64,000 nucleotides of DNA from Pseudomonadota bacterium. GTDB taxonomy: Bacteria > Pseudomonadota > Gammaproteobacteria > Steroidobacterales > Steroidobacteraceae. Where the stretch lies: NCBI GenBank assembly GCA_023391335.1, contig JAEWBG010000092.1:44332-108331 (forward strand), written 5' to 3'. This document shows positions 1 through 7,607 of the stretch, in pieces. The position numbers were made by a program, and so were the translations under genes. Under the pieces are notes generated by a model. That model was not told the origin of the DNA, made no database searches, and was given only the letters and a program-made list of their open reading frames with translations. The first letter of the stretch is position 1. Every line of letters starts with the position of its first letter.

Positions 1-375
1 CGCGCGGTGACGCAGCGCGACCCAGGCGAGTTGTATCAGGCATTGACGCGTGAACATGGCGCACCCGTGTACGAACGCACAGATGCACCGGCCGATCGCG
101 AACAAAAGGCGCGTCTAGGCAAACTCAGCGCCGAGCAAGTCAAAGCAAAGACACTCGCGGGCGAACCCATTGAAAAGATCCTCACGCATGCTCCCGGCGA
201 CGGCAATGCAATCGGGGGACTCAAAGTGATGACGAAGAACGGTTGGTTTGCGGCGCGGCCGTCCGGCACCGAGGATGTCTACAAAATCTACGCGGAGAGT
301 TTTATCAGCACCGAACATCTGCGGCGGGTGCAGACCGAAGCTCAAGCGCTCGTGACTGAGGTACTGAAGTCCTAG
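1..375 (+). CDS. pgm: Phosphoglucomutase (alpha-D-glucose type), C-terminal fragment
   Basis: This is the last 124 codons of a gene that begins before the window, and the reading frame is open from base 1. The protein interconverts glucose 1-phosphate and glucose 6-phosphate in the cytoplasm. The C-terminal domain carries the phosphate-binding loop RPSGTEDVYKIYAESF and the upstream segment GDGNAIGGLKVMTKNGWF, both typical of the long alpha-phosphoglucomutase family rather than of phosphomannomutase or glucosamine mutase. A GTG at position 7 is in frame, but it lies inside the conserved domain and cannot be the true start. No terminator is visible after the stop; a repeat-rich spacer follows. 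Confidence 0.88.
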   Translation, partial: RAVTQRDPGELYQALTREHGAPVYERTDAPADREQKARLGKLSAEQVKAKTLAGEPIEKILTHAPGDGNAIGGLKVMTKNGWFAARPSGTEDVYKIYAESFISTEHLRRVQTEAQALVTEVLKS

Positions 376-438
376 TCGCATCCGGCGGGGACGAAAGGCG
401 AGCCAGAGCGTTTCTGGCTCGCATCTGCATGTGACACC

Positions 439-594
439 GCCAATCTGAATTGGAGCCAATCTGAATTGGACACCCATAGATCGAGTGATCGCTTAGATCG
501 AGCGGTCACTTTCCGCTACGCCAAATCGATGGGTGTCCAATCGAAGAAGGGCCCGACGCCAAATCGATGGGTGTCCAATCGAAAGAAGGGCCCG
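439..594. repeat. Short tandem repeats with TGGACACCC/GGGTGTCCA arms
   Basis: A 16-base unit (GCCAATCTGAATTGGA) occurs twice in tandem at 439-454 and 455-470. A unit of about 38 bases, with core CCAAATCGATGGGTGTCCAA, occurs twice at 519-556 and 557-594. The first block ends in ATTGGACACCCAT, nearly the reverse complement of the second block's ATGGGTGTCCAAT, so the whole forms an imperfect inverted repeat. The same TGGACACCC motif recurs near 28556. The spacer 376-772 contains no coding region I would support. Confidence 0.7.
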
Positions 595-772
595 TTGAAG
601 GGAGTTGGGCCTCGCCATTTCTAAACCACGCGTTGAGGACCCAGTGGACATCCATCAATTGAAGCCGGGGCGCGTCAATGAGAGTTGCATCAATTCTTTG
701 AATAGGAACAAGGACTTGGTCGGCGGTACGTGACTCTACTGGGCGGCCTCACCCTGCCCCCTCAATTGAGCG

Positions 773-1159
773 TTACGACTGTATGGCCGCAAGCATGTGA
801 TCGAGCACCGCTCCGTGTTCGTGCTGCGGGCTGAACAGAATCACCTCAGCATCTTTTTCCACGCGCACGCTGTGCCCTGGCCGCCAATAGAAAAGATCAT
901 TCGCATCGCACGTTTCGACTTCGCCATCCGCGTACGTGACGACTAACCTCCCACCGATCACATATCCCCAGTGCGGCGCTTGGCAGCAATCATCCTGCAG
1001 TCCTTTAAGAAGCGGCGCGATGTCAGTGCCCGCGCCGAGCGAAAAGTACTCCGCACCCATCTTTCCAAGCCCGGATGCATTGCCGAAGCCCACCGCAACG
1101 CGTGCGACTGCGCCTGGCACATTGATCTTCGTGGGAATTTGCTCTTTTGAAATGCGCAT
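773..1159 (-). CDS. Small cupin-fold protein
   Basis: A 128-residue protein starting at the ATG at 1159, which has a strong GGAGGA ribosome site eight bases upstream; a longer frame to 1399 would run into the divergent regulator gene and lacks a site. The central part (HWGYVIGGRLVVTYADGE, then YWRPGHSVRV and FSPQHEH) has the glycine and histidine pattern of a single-domain cupin. No signal peptide is present, so it is probably cytoplasmic. The substrate cannot be read from the sequence. It is divergent from the BTAD regulator at 1323 and may be under its control, which is inference from position only. Confidence 0.7.
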   Translation of the reverse strand: MRISKEQIPTKINVPGAVARVAVGFGNASGLGKMGAEYFSLGAGTDIAPLLKGLQDDCCQAPHWGYVIGGRLVVTYADGEVETCDANDLFYWRPGHSVRVEKDAEVILFSPQHEHGAVLDHMLAAIQS

Positions 1160-1322
1160 GTGAGTCCTCCAACAACGAGTCGATGAGACCGCAGGACGCG
1201 GCGCTGCGATGCCGGCCAATCCTGCGGGTATGATCGCGAGCATAGGTTCACAGCGTGGGAACGAGCGTGGGAATCCCGAAACGGTCATCCGCACATCGCG
1301 AGCTTCACCGGAGCGAGCGCGG

Positions 1323-3269
1323 ATGCTGACGATGCACCTCTTAGGCCGCATGTCTTTGTTCGCTTCCGGCGTGCGGATCGATTTGCCGAAGTCTCGCAAG
1401 GTTCGCGCGCTCTTGGCTTATCTCGCAATAGCACGCAAGCCCGTCACTCGCACCCACCTGTGCGAACTGCTTTGGGATGAGTCCGCCGATCCGAAAGGCG
1501 AACTGCGCTGGTGCTTGAGCCGAATTCGGGCAGCGCTCGGCGATGAACGCGGTGTCTTGAATACGGATCGAGATGTCGTGCACCTCGATTCCAGCTGCTA
1601 TGAACTCGATGTCGCGAAGCTCACCGATGCCTCAGAACGAGGATGGCAGCAGCTCTCGCCGGATGAACTTCGCAAACTCTCGGCATCGACCCCAGGTGAG
1701 TTTCTCGAAGGCCTCGAGATTGCTTCGACCACCTTCAATTCATGGCTCTCGATGCAGCGATGCCGTTACCGCAACGTGCAGCTTTCATTGCTGTCGCATC
1801 TAGCCGCAACCGGAGACGTCGACAGTCGCCTGAAGTCAGTCGAGCAATGGTTGCGCCTCGAGCCATTCGACGTACGAGCGCATGAACAACTCGTCCGCAC
1901 GCTACTCTCCAATCACCAGTCCGAAGAAGCGCAAGCGCACATCGACCGCGCCATACGCCTCTTCGACGCGGAGCAGTTGGACAGCACCGCATTGCGCTCG
2001 CTGCTACGTGCGCCCGCCGCTTCTCGTCTATCGATTACGCACTCGCCACCGAATATGGAATCGGGACATCCCGACCCGGCCCGCCGAGCAACCGTCGCGG
2101 TGTTGCCGTTTCAATGTGCCCAGGGAATCGAGCCTGCTGATGTTCGCAGAATCGCAGATGCATTGGTGCATGACGTCATCACGCGTATCGCGAAATTGCG
2201 CAGCATTCATGTCGTGGCACCCGCTTCGATGTTCACGCTGCGCGAACGCGGCATGAGCCCAACCGGGGTCGCCGAGGTGCTCGGAGCGGACTACATATTC
2301 AACGGCACGATCCGCGGCGATCGAACGACAACCCGATTTGAAGTTCAACTCGTGCACACCAGCCCGTCGCGTGTGCTGTGGGGAACTGCGTACGATTTCC
2401 GGCGGCAGCTCACGTTCGAAGTACTTGAAGATCTGGGCGACAAGATCGTCGCTTGCATCGTGGGCCAAATCGAATCGAACGAAACGCGCAGAGCCGTATT
2501 GCGCACGCCAGACTCCCTCGACGCGTGGGATTCATATCATCGCGGACTTTGGCACGCGTACCGATTCAACAAGCTCGATAACCTTCGCGCCCTGCATTTC
2601 TTCGAGACGGCAGCTCAGCTGGATCCCACCTTTTCGCGGGCGCATGCCGGCATATCGTTCGCGCACTTTCAAACCGCGATGCAGGGCTGGGATGCTCGGG
2701 AAGCCGCCATTCAACATGCATTCGCCGCCGCAAGCGAAAGTTTGAACGCGGATGACTGCGACCCAGCCGCGCACTGGGCGATGGGCCGTGCACTGTGGCT
2801 GCAGGACGAACAGGCCGATGCGCTCACCGAGTTACGAAAGACGCTCGAACTCAGTCCGAATTTTGCGCTGGGTCATTACACGCTCGCGTTCGTGCAAGCA
2901 CAATCAGGCGACGCAAAGGAGGCCATCGAAGCCGCAGACCGTTCGCGCCGACTGAGCCCGTTCGACCCACTGCTGTTTGGAATGCTCGGCGCACGCTCGA
3001 TCGCACTCCTTCGTCTTGGACACATCGAACAAGCAGCCGACTGCGCCAAGCAAGCCGCGAACAGACCGAACGCGCATGTTCACATCTTTGCGATCGCCGC
3101 ATGCTGTGCGGCATTGGCAGGCCAGCGCGACGATGCACGCCGCTACGTGATGCAAATTCGACGCACGCGCCAGCAATATCGTGCAAACGATCTCCTGGAG
3201 GCATTTCGATTCGAGTCGAGCGCCCAGTCGTCTTTCGCGCGCGGAGCCAAGATCGCTGGGCTCACGTAA
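1323..3269 (+). CDS. SARP/BTAD-type transcriptional regulator with TolB-like and TPR regions
   Basis: 648 residues from the ATG at 1323. Residues 1-95 look like the OmpR-like winged helix of SARP regulators (LLGRMSLFASG, then LPKSRKVRALLAYLA and LRWCLSRIRAALGD). About 100-240 is the bacterial transcriptional activator (BTAD) helical domain ending in EPFDVRAHEQLVRTLL. About 255-390 (TVAVLPF start, ALVHDVITRIAKL, ADYIFNGTIRG) resembles the TolB/FlgO-like region found in cyclase and CadC-type regulators. The remainder is TPR-like helices. It is therefore a soluble DNA-binding regulator with a protein- or ligand-sensing back half. Its 3' end overlaps the convergent HxlR gene by 8 bases. In-frame ATGs occur upstream; GGAG before 1323 favours this start. 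Confidence 0.75.
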   Translation: MLTMHLLGRMSLFASGVRIDLPKSRKVRALLAYLAIARKPVTRTHLCELLWDESADPKGELRWCLSRIRAALGDERGVLNTDRDVVHLDSSCYELDVAKLTDASERGWQQLSPDELRKLSASTPGEFLEGLEIASTTFNSWLSMQRCRYRNVQLSLLSHLAATGDVDSRLKSVEQWLRLEPFDVRAHEQLVRTLLSNHQSEEAQAHIDRAIRLFDAEQLDSTALRSLLRAPAASRLSITHSPPNMESGHPDPARRATVAVLPFQCAQGIEPADVRRIADALVHDVITRIAKLRSIHVVAPASMFTLRERGMSPTGVAEVLGADYIFNGTIRGDRTTTRFEVQLVHTSPSRVLWGTAYDFRRQLTFEVLEDLGDKIVACIVGQIESNETRRAVLRTPDSLDAWDSYHRGLWHAYRFNKLDNLRALHFFETAAQLDPTFSRAHAGISFAHFQTAMQGWDAREAAIQHAFAAASESLNADDCDPAAHWAMGRALWLQDEQADALTELRKTLELSPNFALGHYTLAFVQAQSGDAKEAIEAADRSRRLSPFDPLLFGMLGARSIALLRLGHIEQAADCAKQAANRPNAHVHIFAIAACCAALAGQRDDARRYVMQIRRTRQQYRANDLLEAFRFESSAQSSFARGAKIAGLT

Positions 3270-3624
3270 CTGTGAAATCTCCCCGTCTCTGCCCCGCGCT
3301 ACCGGCAGACTCGGCATGTCTTCTCCGGTGCTTGATGCCCCAAGCAGCCAACTCGGCGAGTGCCGGCCGCAACGTTCGACCGAATTCAGTCATTCGATAG
3401 CCGACAACATCCTTTGCGTCTACCGCGCGCTCGATGATCCCATCCTGTTCCAGCGAACGCAGTTGCTGCGTGAGAACTTTATGAGAGATGCCGGGCATCT
3501 GCGCCAGAAGTCCGTTGAATCGCTGCGGACCTTTCTTGAGCAAGTAGAGAATCATCGGCTTCCACTTGCCGCTAATCATGCTCAAGGTGACGTCGATAGG
3601 ACAGAAGAACGGGCGTGTCGCCAT
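3262..3624 (-). CDS. HxlR-family transcriptional regulator
   Basis: A 120-residue winged-helix regulator. CPIDVTLSMISGKWKPMILYLL at the start and the helix-turn-helix region FNGLLAQMPGISHKVLTQQL followed by LEQDGIIERAV are characteristic of HxlR proteins. The C-terminal tail (from about residue 103) is basic and not conserved. It is divergent from the disrupted monooxygenase gene at 3721, the usual HxlR arrangement in which the regulator controls its neighbour through the 96-base spacer. The ribosome site is weak. Confidence 0.88.
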   Translation of the reverse strand: MATRPFFCPIDVTLSMISGKWKPMILYLLKKGPQRFNGLLAQMPGISHKVLTQQLRSLEQDGIIERAVDAKDVVGYRMTEFGRTLRPALAELAAWGIKHRRRHAESAGSAGQRRGDFTVT

Positions 3625-3720
3625 GGGTTACCTAGCGGTGCGTTTACGAGCGAGCGCAGTTCGAGCAGCATCCCAACACATGTACACGTTCGACTGTATC
3701 AGCAAAAGGAAGAACGCCCG

Positions 3721-4026
3721 ATGATGCCCGAAATCATTCGCTACAAAGTTCCCGCCTCGCAAGCCGACGCATTCATGGACGCTTATCGCGCTGCCGGCGA
3801 AGCGCTCAAAGCTTCTGCACACTGTCACGGGTTTGAACTGCTGCGTTCCGTGAAGGAGCCAGATCTTTTTCTGCTCACGATCCGCTGAGACTCAAGCGAG
3901 GGGCATCTGCAAGGGTTTCGCGGCTCTCCAGAATTCAGGACTTTCTTTGGGCACATCAAACCCTACGTCTCGAACATCCTCGAGATGGAACACTATGCGG
4001 CGACAGATGTGATCTGGCATCGCTAG
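3721..4026 (+). pseudogene. Antibiotic-biosynthesis-monooxygenase (ABM) family gene interrupted by in-frame TGA
   Basis: Reading frame 3721-4026 would encode 101 residues but has a TGA at 3886-3888 (codon 56). The first half (MMPEIIRYKVPASQADAFMD ... ELLRSVKEPDLFLLTIR) is a typical ABM ferredoxin-like fold. After the TGA the same frame continues with DSSEGHLQGFRGSPEFRTFF and ends EMEHYAATDVIWHR, exactly the expected second half. The broken codon sits where these proteins have tryptophan (TIRW-D), so TGG to TGA is the simplest explanation. A sequencing error cannot be excluded. An AAAGGAAGA ribosome site lies before the start. It is divergent from the HxlR regulator. Confidence 0.75.
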
Positions 4027-4328
4027 TCGAGAACGCAACGCAAAACACTTCAAACGGTCCTTCCACAATCGCCCGATGGCTTACCGCGTCGGCCCGCCTC
4101 GGGCGCAGGCGCTCACCGGCCCCACCTCTTCGGTTCATTCGTATTTCCGTGCCGCGCATAAGTTGGCATGGTCGCTTTCGCGCGCGCAGGCGTGCATCTG
4201 GCGATAACGTGAACGTTTTGCCCCTTCGGGCGGTGGGGAATGTCATCGAATCACCGAATCTGAGTATTATTGCTTCGGTGTGAGTTGAGTCCCCGTCGCC
4301 ACTAACAACAATCGCGCGTACTCGAAGC
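4027..4328. other. Spacer upstream of the nor genes, no gene seen
   Basis: About 300 bases between the broken ABM gene and the nor block. No convincing coding sequence lies on either strand. I looked for FNR/DNR-type TTGAT-N4-ATCAA, NorR-type GTCA-N3-TGAC and sigma-54 elements and saw none, so the control of the nor genes is not visible here. Confidence 0.45.
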
Positions 4329-4454
4329 ATGAATTCCCAATCCGCCTCCGCGTCGCTGAAAGTCCTAAGCTACGTCGTACTGTTGGCGATGGCCGCCACG
4401 GTTGTTTATGCGGCTTACATTGCCTTGACCCACTGGTCCGGCATCGGCGTTTGA
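4329..4454 (+). CDS. Small single-span membrane protein at the head of the nor operon
   Basis: A 41-codon ORF starting at the ATG at 4329 and ending at TGA 4452-4454, 13 bases before the NorC-like gene. The product begins MNSQSASASLKVLSYVVLLA, has one hydrophobic segment at about residues 11-33, and ends in THWSGIGV. Close spacing and shared strand suggest co-transcription with norCBQD. I do not recognise a named family; it could be a small assembly or stability subunit of the membrane-bound reductase, which is inference. No strong ribosome site is present. Confidence 0.45.
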   Translation: MNSQSASASLKVLSYVVLLAMAATVVYAAYIALTHWSGIGV

Positions 4455-4467
4455 GCGAGGGATTGCC

Positions 4468-5334
4468 ATGAACAAACGGCAAACGCGTGCGTTCGCGATC
4501 ATCTCGACCGCGATCGCGGCAGTGGCCTTCTTAGGCATGACGGTCGATAGCCACCGCCAATTCGGCAAACTCACCAACGCGCAGAACATCACACCGGCCG
4601 TTACGCGGGGCCAAGATGTTTGGCACAAATACGACTGCATCAATTGCCACACACTCTTCGGCGAGGGCGCCTACTACGCCCCGGACCTCACGAAGATCAC
4701 TCAGCTGCGCGGCGAGCAATATTTGCGCGCCTACTTGAAGAACCCCGCGAACTTTTACGATGAGCAGCGGCATCGCAGGCTGATGCCCAACGAGAATTTG
4801 TCGGATCAGGAAATCGGTGACGTCATCGCGTTCCTCGACTGGGTGAGCAAAGTCGACAATCAAGGCTGGCCGCCGCGACCGATTCTCGTCACCGGCGCAT
4901 CGATTCCCGGTACGGATTCCTTTGCGGCTGAGCCGAGCAAATCCGCACCGTCTGGACAAGAGCCCGTGCCGCCTGCCGCCCGCCCCGTTACCACCGCGAA
5001 CGATCCGATTGCACTCGGACAAGCCGCGTTTCGTAGCGTCGCGCCTGCTTGCAATGCATGTCACTCCACAGCACCAGGCGTAAACATGGTCGGGCCTTCG
5101 CTCGCCGGCGTCGCGGGCCGCGCGGAGAAGCTCATCAACTCACCCGACTACACGGGCCACGCGAAGACCGTAGAGGACTACATCCGTGAATCGATCCGTA
5201 CGCCTAATGCATACATCGTGCCCGGCCCCATGTACTCCGCGAACGGTCAGTCGTTCATGCCCAACACGTATGAGCACGACCTGAAGCCGGAGCAGATCGA
5301 TCAACTCGCTGCGTACTTGGCAACGCTCAAGTGA
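4468..5334 (+). CDS. norC: NorC-like nitric oxide reductase cytochrome c subunit fused to a second cytochrome c domain
   Basis: 288 residues, about twice the usual NorC length. An uncleaved N-terminal membrane anchor lies at about 8-26. Residues 45-135 are a classic NorC domain: heme motif CINCH at 57-61, HTLFGEGAYYAPDLTKI after it, and the likely axial methionine in RRLMPNENL at 106. A proline-rich linker at about 150-180 leads to a second class I cytochrome c domain with CNACH at 195-199 and a candidate methionine in QSFMPNTY near 266. The protein would pass electrons to NorB from the periplasmic side. AGGGA precedes the ATG. The fusion may replace a separate electron-donor cytochrome. Confidence 0.88.
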   Translation: MNKRQTRAFAIISTAIAAVAFLGMTVDSHRQFGKLTNAQNITPAVTRGQDVWHKYDCINCHTLFGEGAYYAPDLTKITQLRGEQYLRAYLKNPANFYDEQRHRRLMPNENLSDQEIGDVIAFLDWVSKVDNQGWPPRPILVTGASIPGTDSFAAEPSKSAPSGQEPVPPAARPVTTANDPIALGQAAFRSVAPACNACHSTAPGVNMVGPSLAGVAGRAEKLINSPDYTGHAKTVEDYIRESIRTPNAYIVPGPMYSANGQSFMPNTYEHDLKPEQIDQLAAYLATLK

Positions 5335-5411
5335 GCGCGAGGCATCGATACATCTAGTGGTGGCTGCGAACCGCGCCGCGAGTTGAATAGGAATTACGCG
5401 AAGAGTTCATC

Positions 5412-6794
5412 ATGCAATATCGATCGCAAGCAGTCGCTTACTGGTACTTCGCAGTCGCCATGGTGTTGTTCGGGCTGCAGCTCGTGTTTGGCTTGCTGTC
5501 CGCCGCCAAGTATTTGGGTCCAGATCCGCTGCTCTACATTCTGCCCTTCGATGTCACCAAGATGATTCACACGAACTTGCTGATCGTGTGGGTCCTGACC
5601 GGGTTCATGGGTGCAACGTATTGGTTGGTCCCCGACGAATCTCGCACCGAATTGCACAGCGTGAAACTCGCTTACATCCAATTGATCCTGTGGGTCATCA
5701 TGGGCGTGAGCGCAGTCATCGGCTATCTGTTCCGCTATGGAACGGGCAACAAACTCTTGGAACAACCGCTGCCTCACAAGATCGTGATCGTGATCGTCAT
5801 GTTGATGTTCCTCTACAACGTGGCGATGACGATTCGAAAGTCCGGCCGCTTCACCACGACTGAAGGCGTATTGCTGCTTGGAATTGCCGGTGCCGCGGTT
5901 TTGTATCTGCCCTCCCTATTCCATTTCAAGAACTACACGGTCTCGATTTTCTACCGCTGGTGGACGATCCATCTGTGGGTGGAAGGCGTTTGGGAAATGA
6001 TCCAAGGCGGCTTCCTCGCTTATCTGTTGATTCGCCTTTCGGGAGCGGATCGCGAAGTCATGGAGAAATGGTTGTACGTGATCGTAGGCCTCGTGTTCAT
6101 CGCGGGCATCATTGGAACAGCGCATCACTACTATTGGGTCGGCGTACCGCATTACTGGTTGCCGATCGGCGGATTCTTCAGCGCGCTAGAGCCCCTTGCA
6201 TTGATCGGCATGGCCATCTACGCGTACACCGCATTGCGGCGATCGGGTCTTTCGCATCCAAACAATCTTGCACTGCACTGGACGCTAGGCAGCGCGGTGT
6301 TCACGCTGTTCGGCGCAGGATTGCTCGGGCTCGCTCACACCTGGCCAAGCGTCAACAAGTGGACCCACGGCACGCTGATCACCGCAATGCATGGTCATGC
6401 CGCGTTCTACGGTGCGTACGCGATGATCGTACTCGCGATGATCTCGTACGCATTGCCTAGCTTCACGCGCCGAGAGAATGGCACGGCCATCGGCTACTGG
6501 GCGTTCTGGTTGCAACTCGCCGGCATGTTCGGCATGACCATCTCGTTTGCGACCGCGGGCATTGGACAGGTCTATCTAGAACGCATTCTTGGGCTGGGTT
6601 ATCTCGATACCCAACTCAAGATCCAAGTTCACTTCTTGATGCTGATTGCAGCGGCAACCATCTTCATGGCCGGTGCGGGACTCTACATTTGGAACTTCTT
6701 CCGCTACGCGCCTCGATTCGACATCGCCGAAGATGGCAGCAAAGCGGTCCGCGGAACGACCGTTGAAATTACGGAAGTCCGGATATCGACGTGA
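5412..6794 (+). CDS. norB: Nitric oxide reductase catalytic subunit NorB
   Basis: 460 residues and about twelve membrane segments. It reduces 2 NO to N2O in the inner membrane with electrons from the NorC subunit. All hallmark residues are visible: H53 in MIHTNLLIVW and H329 in HGHAAFYGAY (heme ligands), H187, H238 and H239 (non-heme iron side), H327 (heme b3), and E191 and E195 in HLWVEGVWEMIQGG. Spacing matches Pseudomonas NorB with a constant offset of 20 for the core residues. There is no N-terminal extension, so it is the cytochrome-c-dependent type rather than the quinol-dependent qNor. The 3' end overlaps norQ by four bases (GTGA). Confidence 0.96.
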   Translation: MQYRSQAVAYWYFAVAMVLFGLQLVFGLLSAAKYLGPDPLLYILPFDVTKMIHTNLLIVWVLTGFMGATYWLVPDESRTELHSVKLAYIQLILWVIMGVSAVIGYLFRYGTGNKLLEQPLPHKIVIVIVMLMFLYNVAMTIRKSGRFTTTEGVLLLGIAGAAVLYLPSLFHFKNYTVSIFYRWWTIHLWVEGVWEMIQGGFLAYLLIRLSGADREVMEKWLYVIVGLVFIAGIIGTAHHYYWVGVPHYWLPIGGFFSALEPLALIGMAIYAYTALRRSGLSHPNNLALHWTLGSAVFTLFGAGLLGLAHTWPSVNKWTHGTLITAMHGHAAFYGAYAMIVLAMISYALPSFTRRENGTAIGYWAFWLQLAGMFGMTISFATAGIGQVYLERILGLGYLDTQLKIQVHFLMLIAAATIFMAGAGLYIWNFFRYAPRFDIAEDGSKAVRGTTVEITEVRIST

Positions 6795-7600
6795 GTGCAG
6801 TGCCCTTCAATGCCGAGCACAACTCAGCCGAGCCCTTCTATGTCGCAAGCGGGGATGAGATTCGCATCTTCGAAGAGTGTCATCGACAACAGCTCGCGGT
6901 TCTACTGAAAGGGCCCACCGGCTGCGGCAAGACGCGCTTTGTCGAACACATGGCGTGGCGCCTCAAGCGCCCGCTGATCACGATCTCCGCACACGACGAT
7001 CTCACAGCAAGCGATCTCGCAGGTCGCTTTTTGCTGCGTCACGACGGCACTTACTGGCAGGACGGGCCTCTGACGCGCGCCGTTCGCGAAGGGGCGATCT
7101 GTTATCTCGATGAAGTGATCGAAGCGCGTCAGGACACAGTCGTACTACTGCATTCGCTCACCGATCATCGCCGCATGCTCTCGCTCGAAAAGACGGGTGA
7201 AATGCTTGCCGCCCCGCCGAGTTTTCAACTAGTGATTTCTTACAATCCTGGGTATCAACGCATGCTCAAGGATTTGAAGCCGAGCACGCGCCAGCGCTTC
7301 GTGGCACTCGACTTCGGATTCCCGGACGTCGAAGTCGAAACTCGCATCGTTGCGCACGAGAGCGGCTTGGATCGCGCTGCCTCACACGGCATCGTGACAC
7401 TGGCACAACGACTGAGAGGATTGCAGGATCGCGGCCTCGTTGAAGTGCCGAGCACCCGTTTGTTAGTCGCGGCCGCCCGCCTCGCCGCACAAGGGATTCC
7501 CATCCGCGATGCTTGTTACTGCGCAATCGTCGCGCCGCTCTCGGATGAACCCGCGCTGCTCGGCGCGATGCGCGATCTGGTAAACGCCAGCTTCGTGTAA
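6791..7600 (+). CDS. norQ: NorQ, MoxR-type AAA+ ATPase for NO reductase activation
   Basis: 269 residues starting at a GTG inside the norB stop (GTGA overlap, so translational coupling is likely). The Walker A motif GPTGCGKT is at 41-48, and the Walker B-like YLDEV lies in AICYLDEVIEA. Later conserved parts include FQLVISYNPGYQ and LKPSTRQRFVALDFGFP. NorQ works with NorD in the cytoplasm to insert the non-heme iron into NorB. Length and order are normal for this family. Confidence 0.95.
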   Translation: MSAVPFNAEHNSAEPFYVASGDEIRIFEECHRQQLAVLLKGPTGCGKTRFVEHMAWRLKRPLITISAHDDLTASDLAGRFLLRHDGTYWQDGPLTRAVREGAICYLDEVIEARQDTVVLLHSLTDHRRMLSLEKTGEMLAAPPSFQLVISYNPGYQRMLKDLKPSTRQRFVALDFGFPDVEVETRIVAHESGLDRAASHGIVTLAQRLRGLQDRGLVEVPSTRLLVAAARLAAQGIPIRDACYCAIVAPLSDEPALLGAMRDLVNASFV

Positions 7601-7607
7601 GTACGTC

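Noticed and set aside
4027..4328. FNR, NorR or sigma-54 sites before the nor genes
   Set aside because: No segment matched the consensus halves with correct spacing.
4531..5064. 177-residue minus-strand frame over norC
   Set aside because: Antisense to the heme motifs of the cytochrome; no family features.
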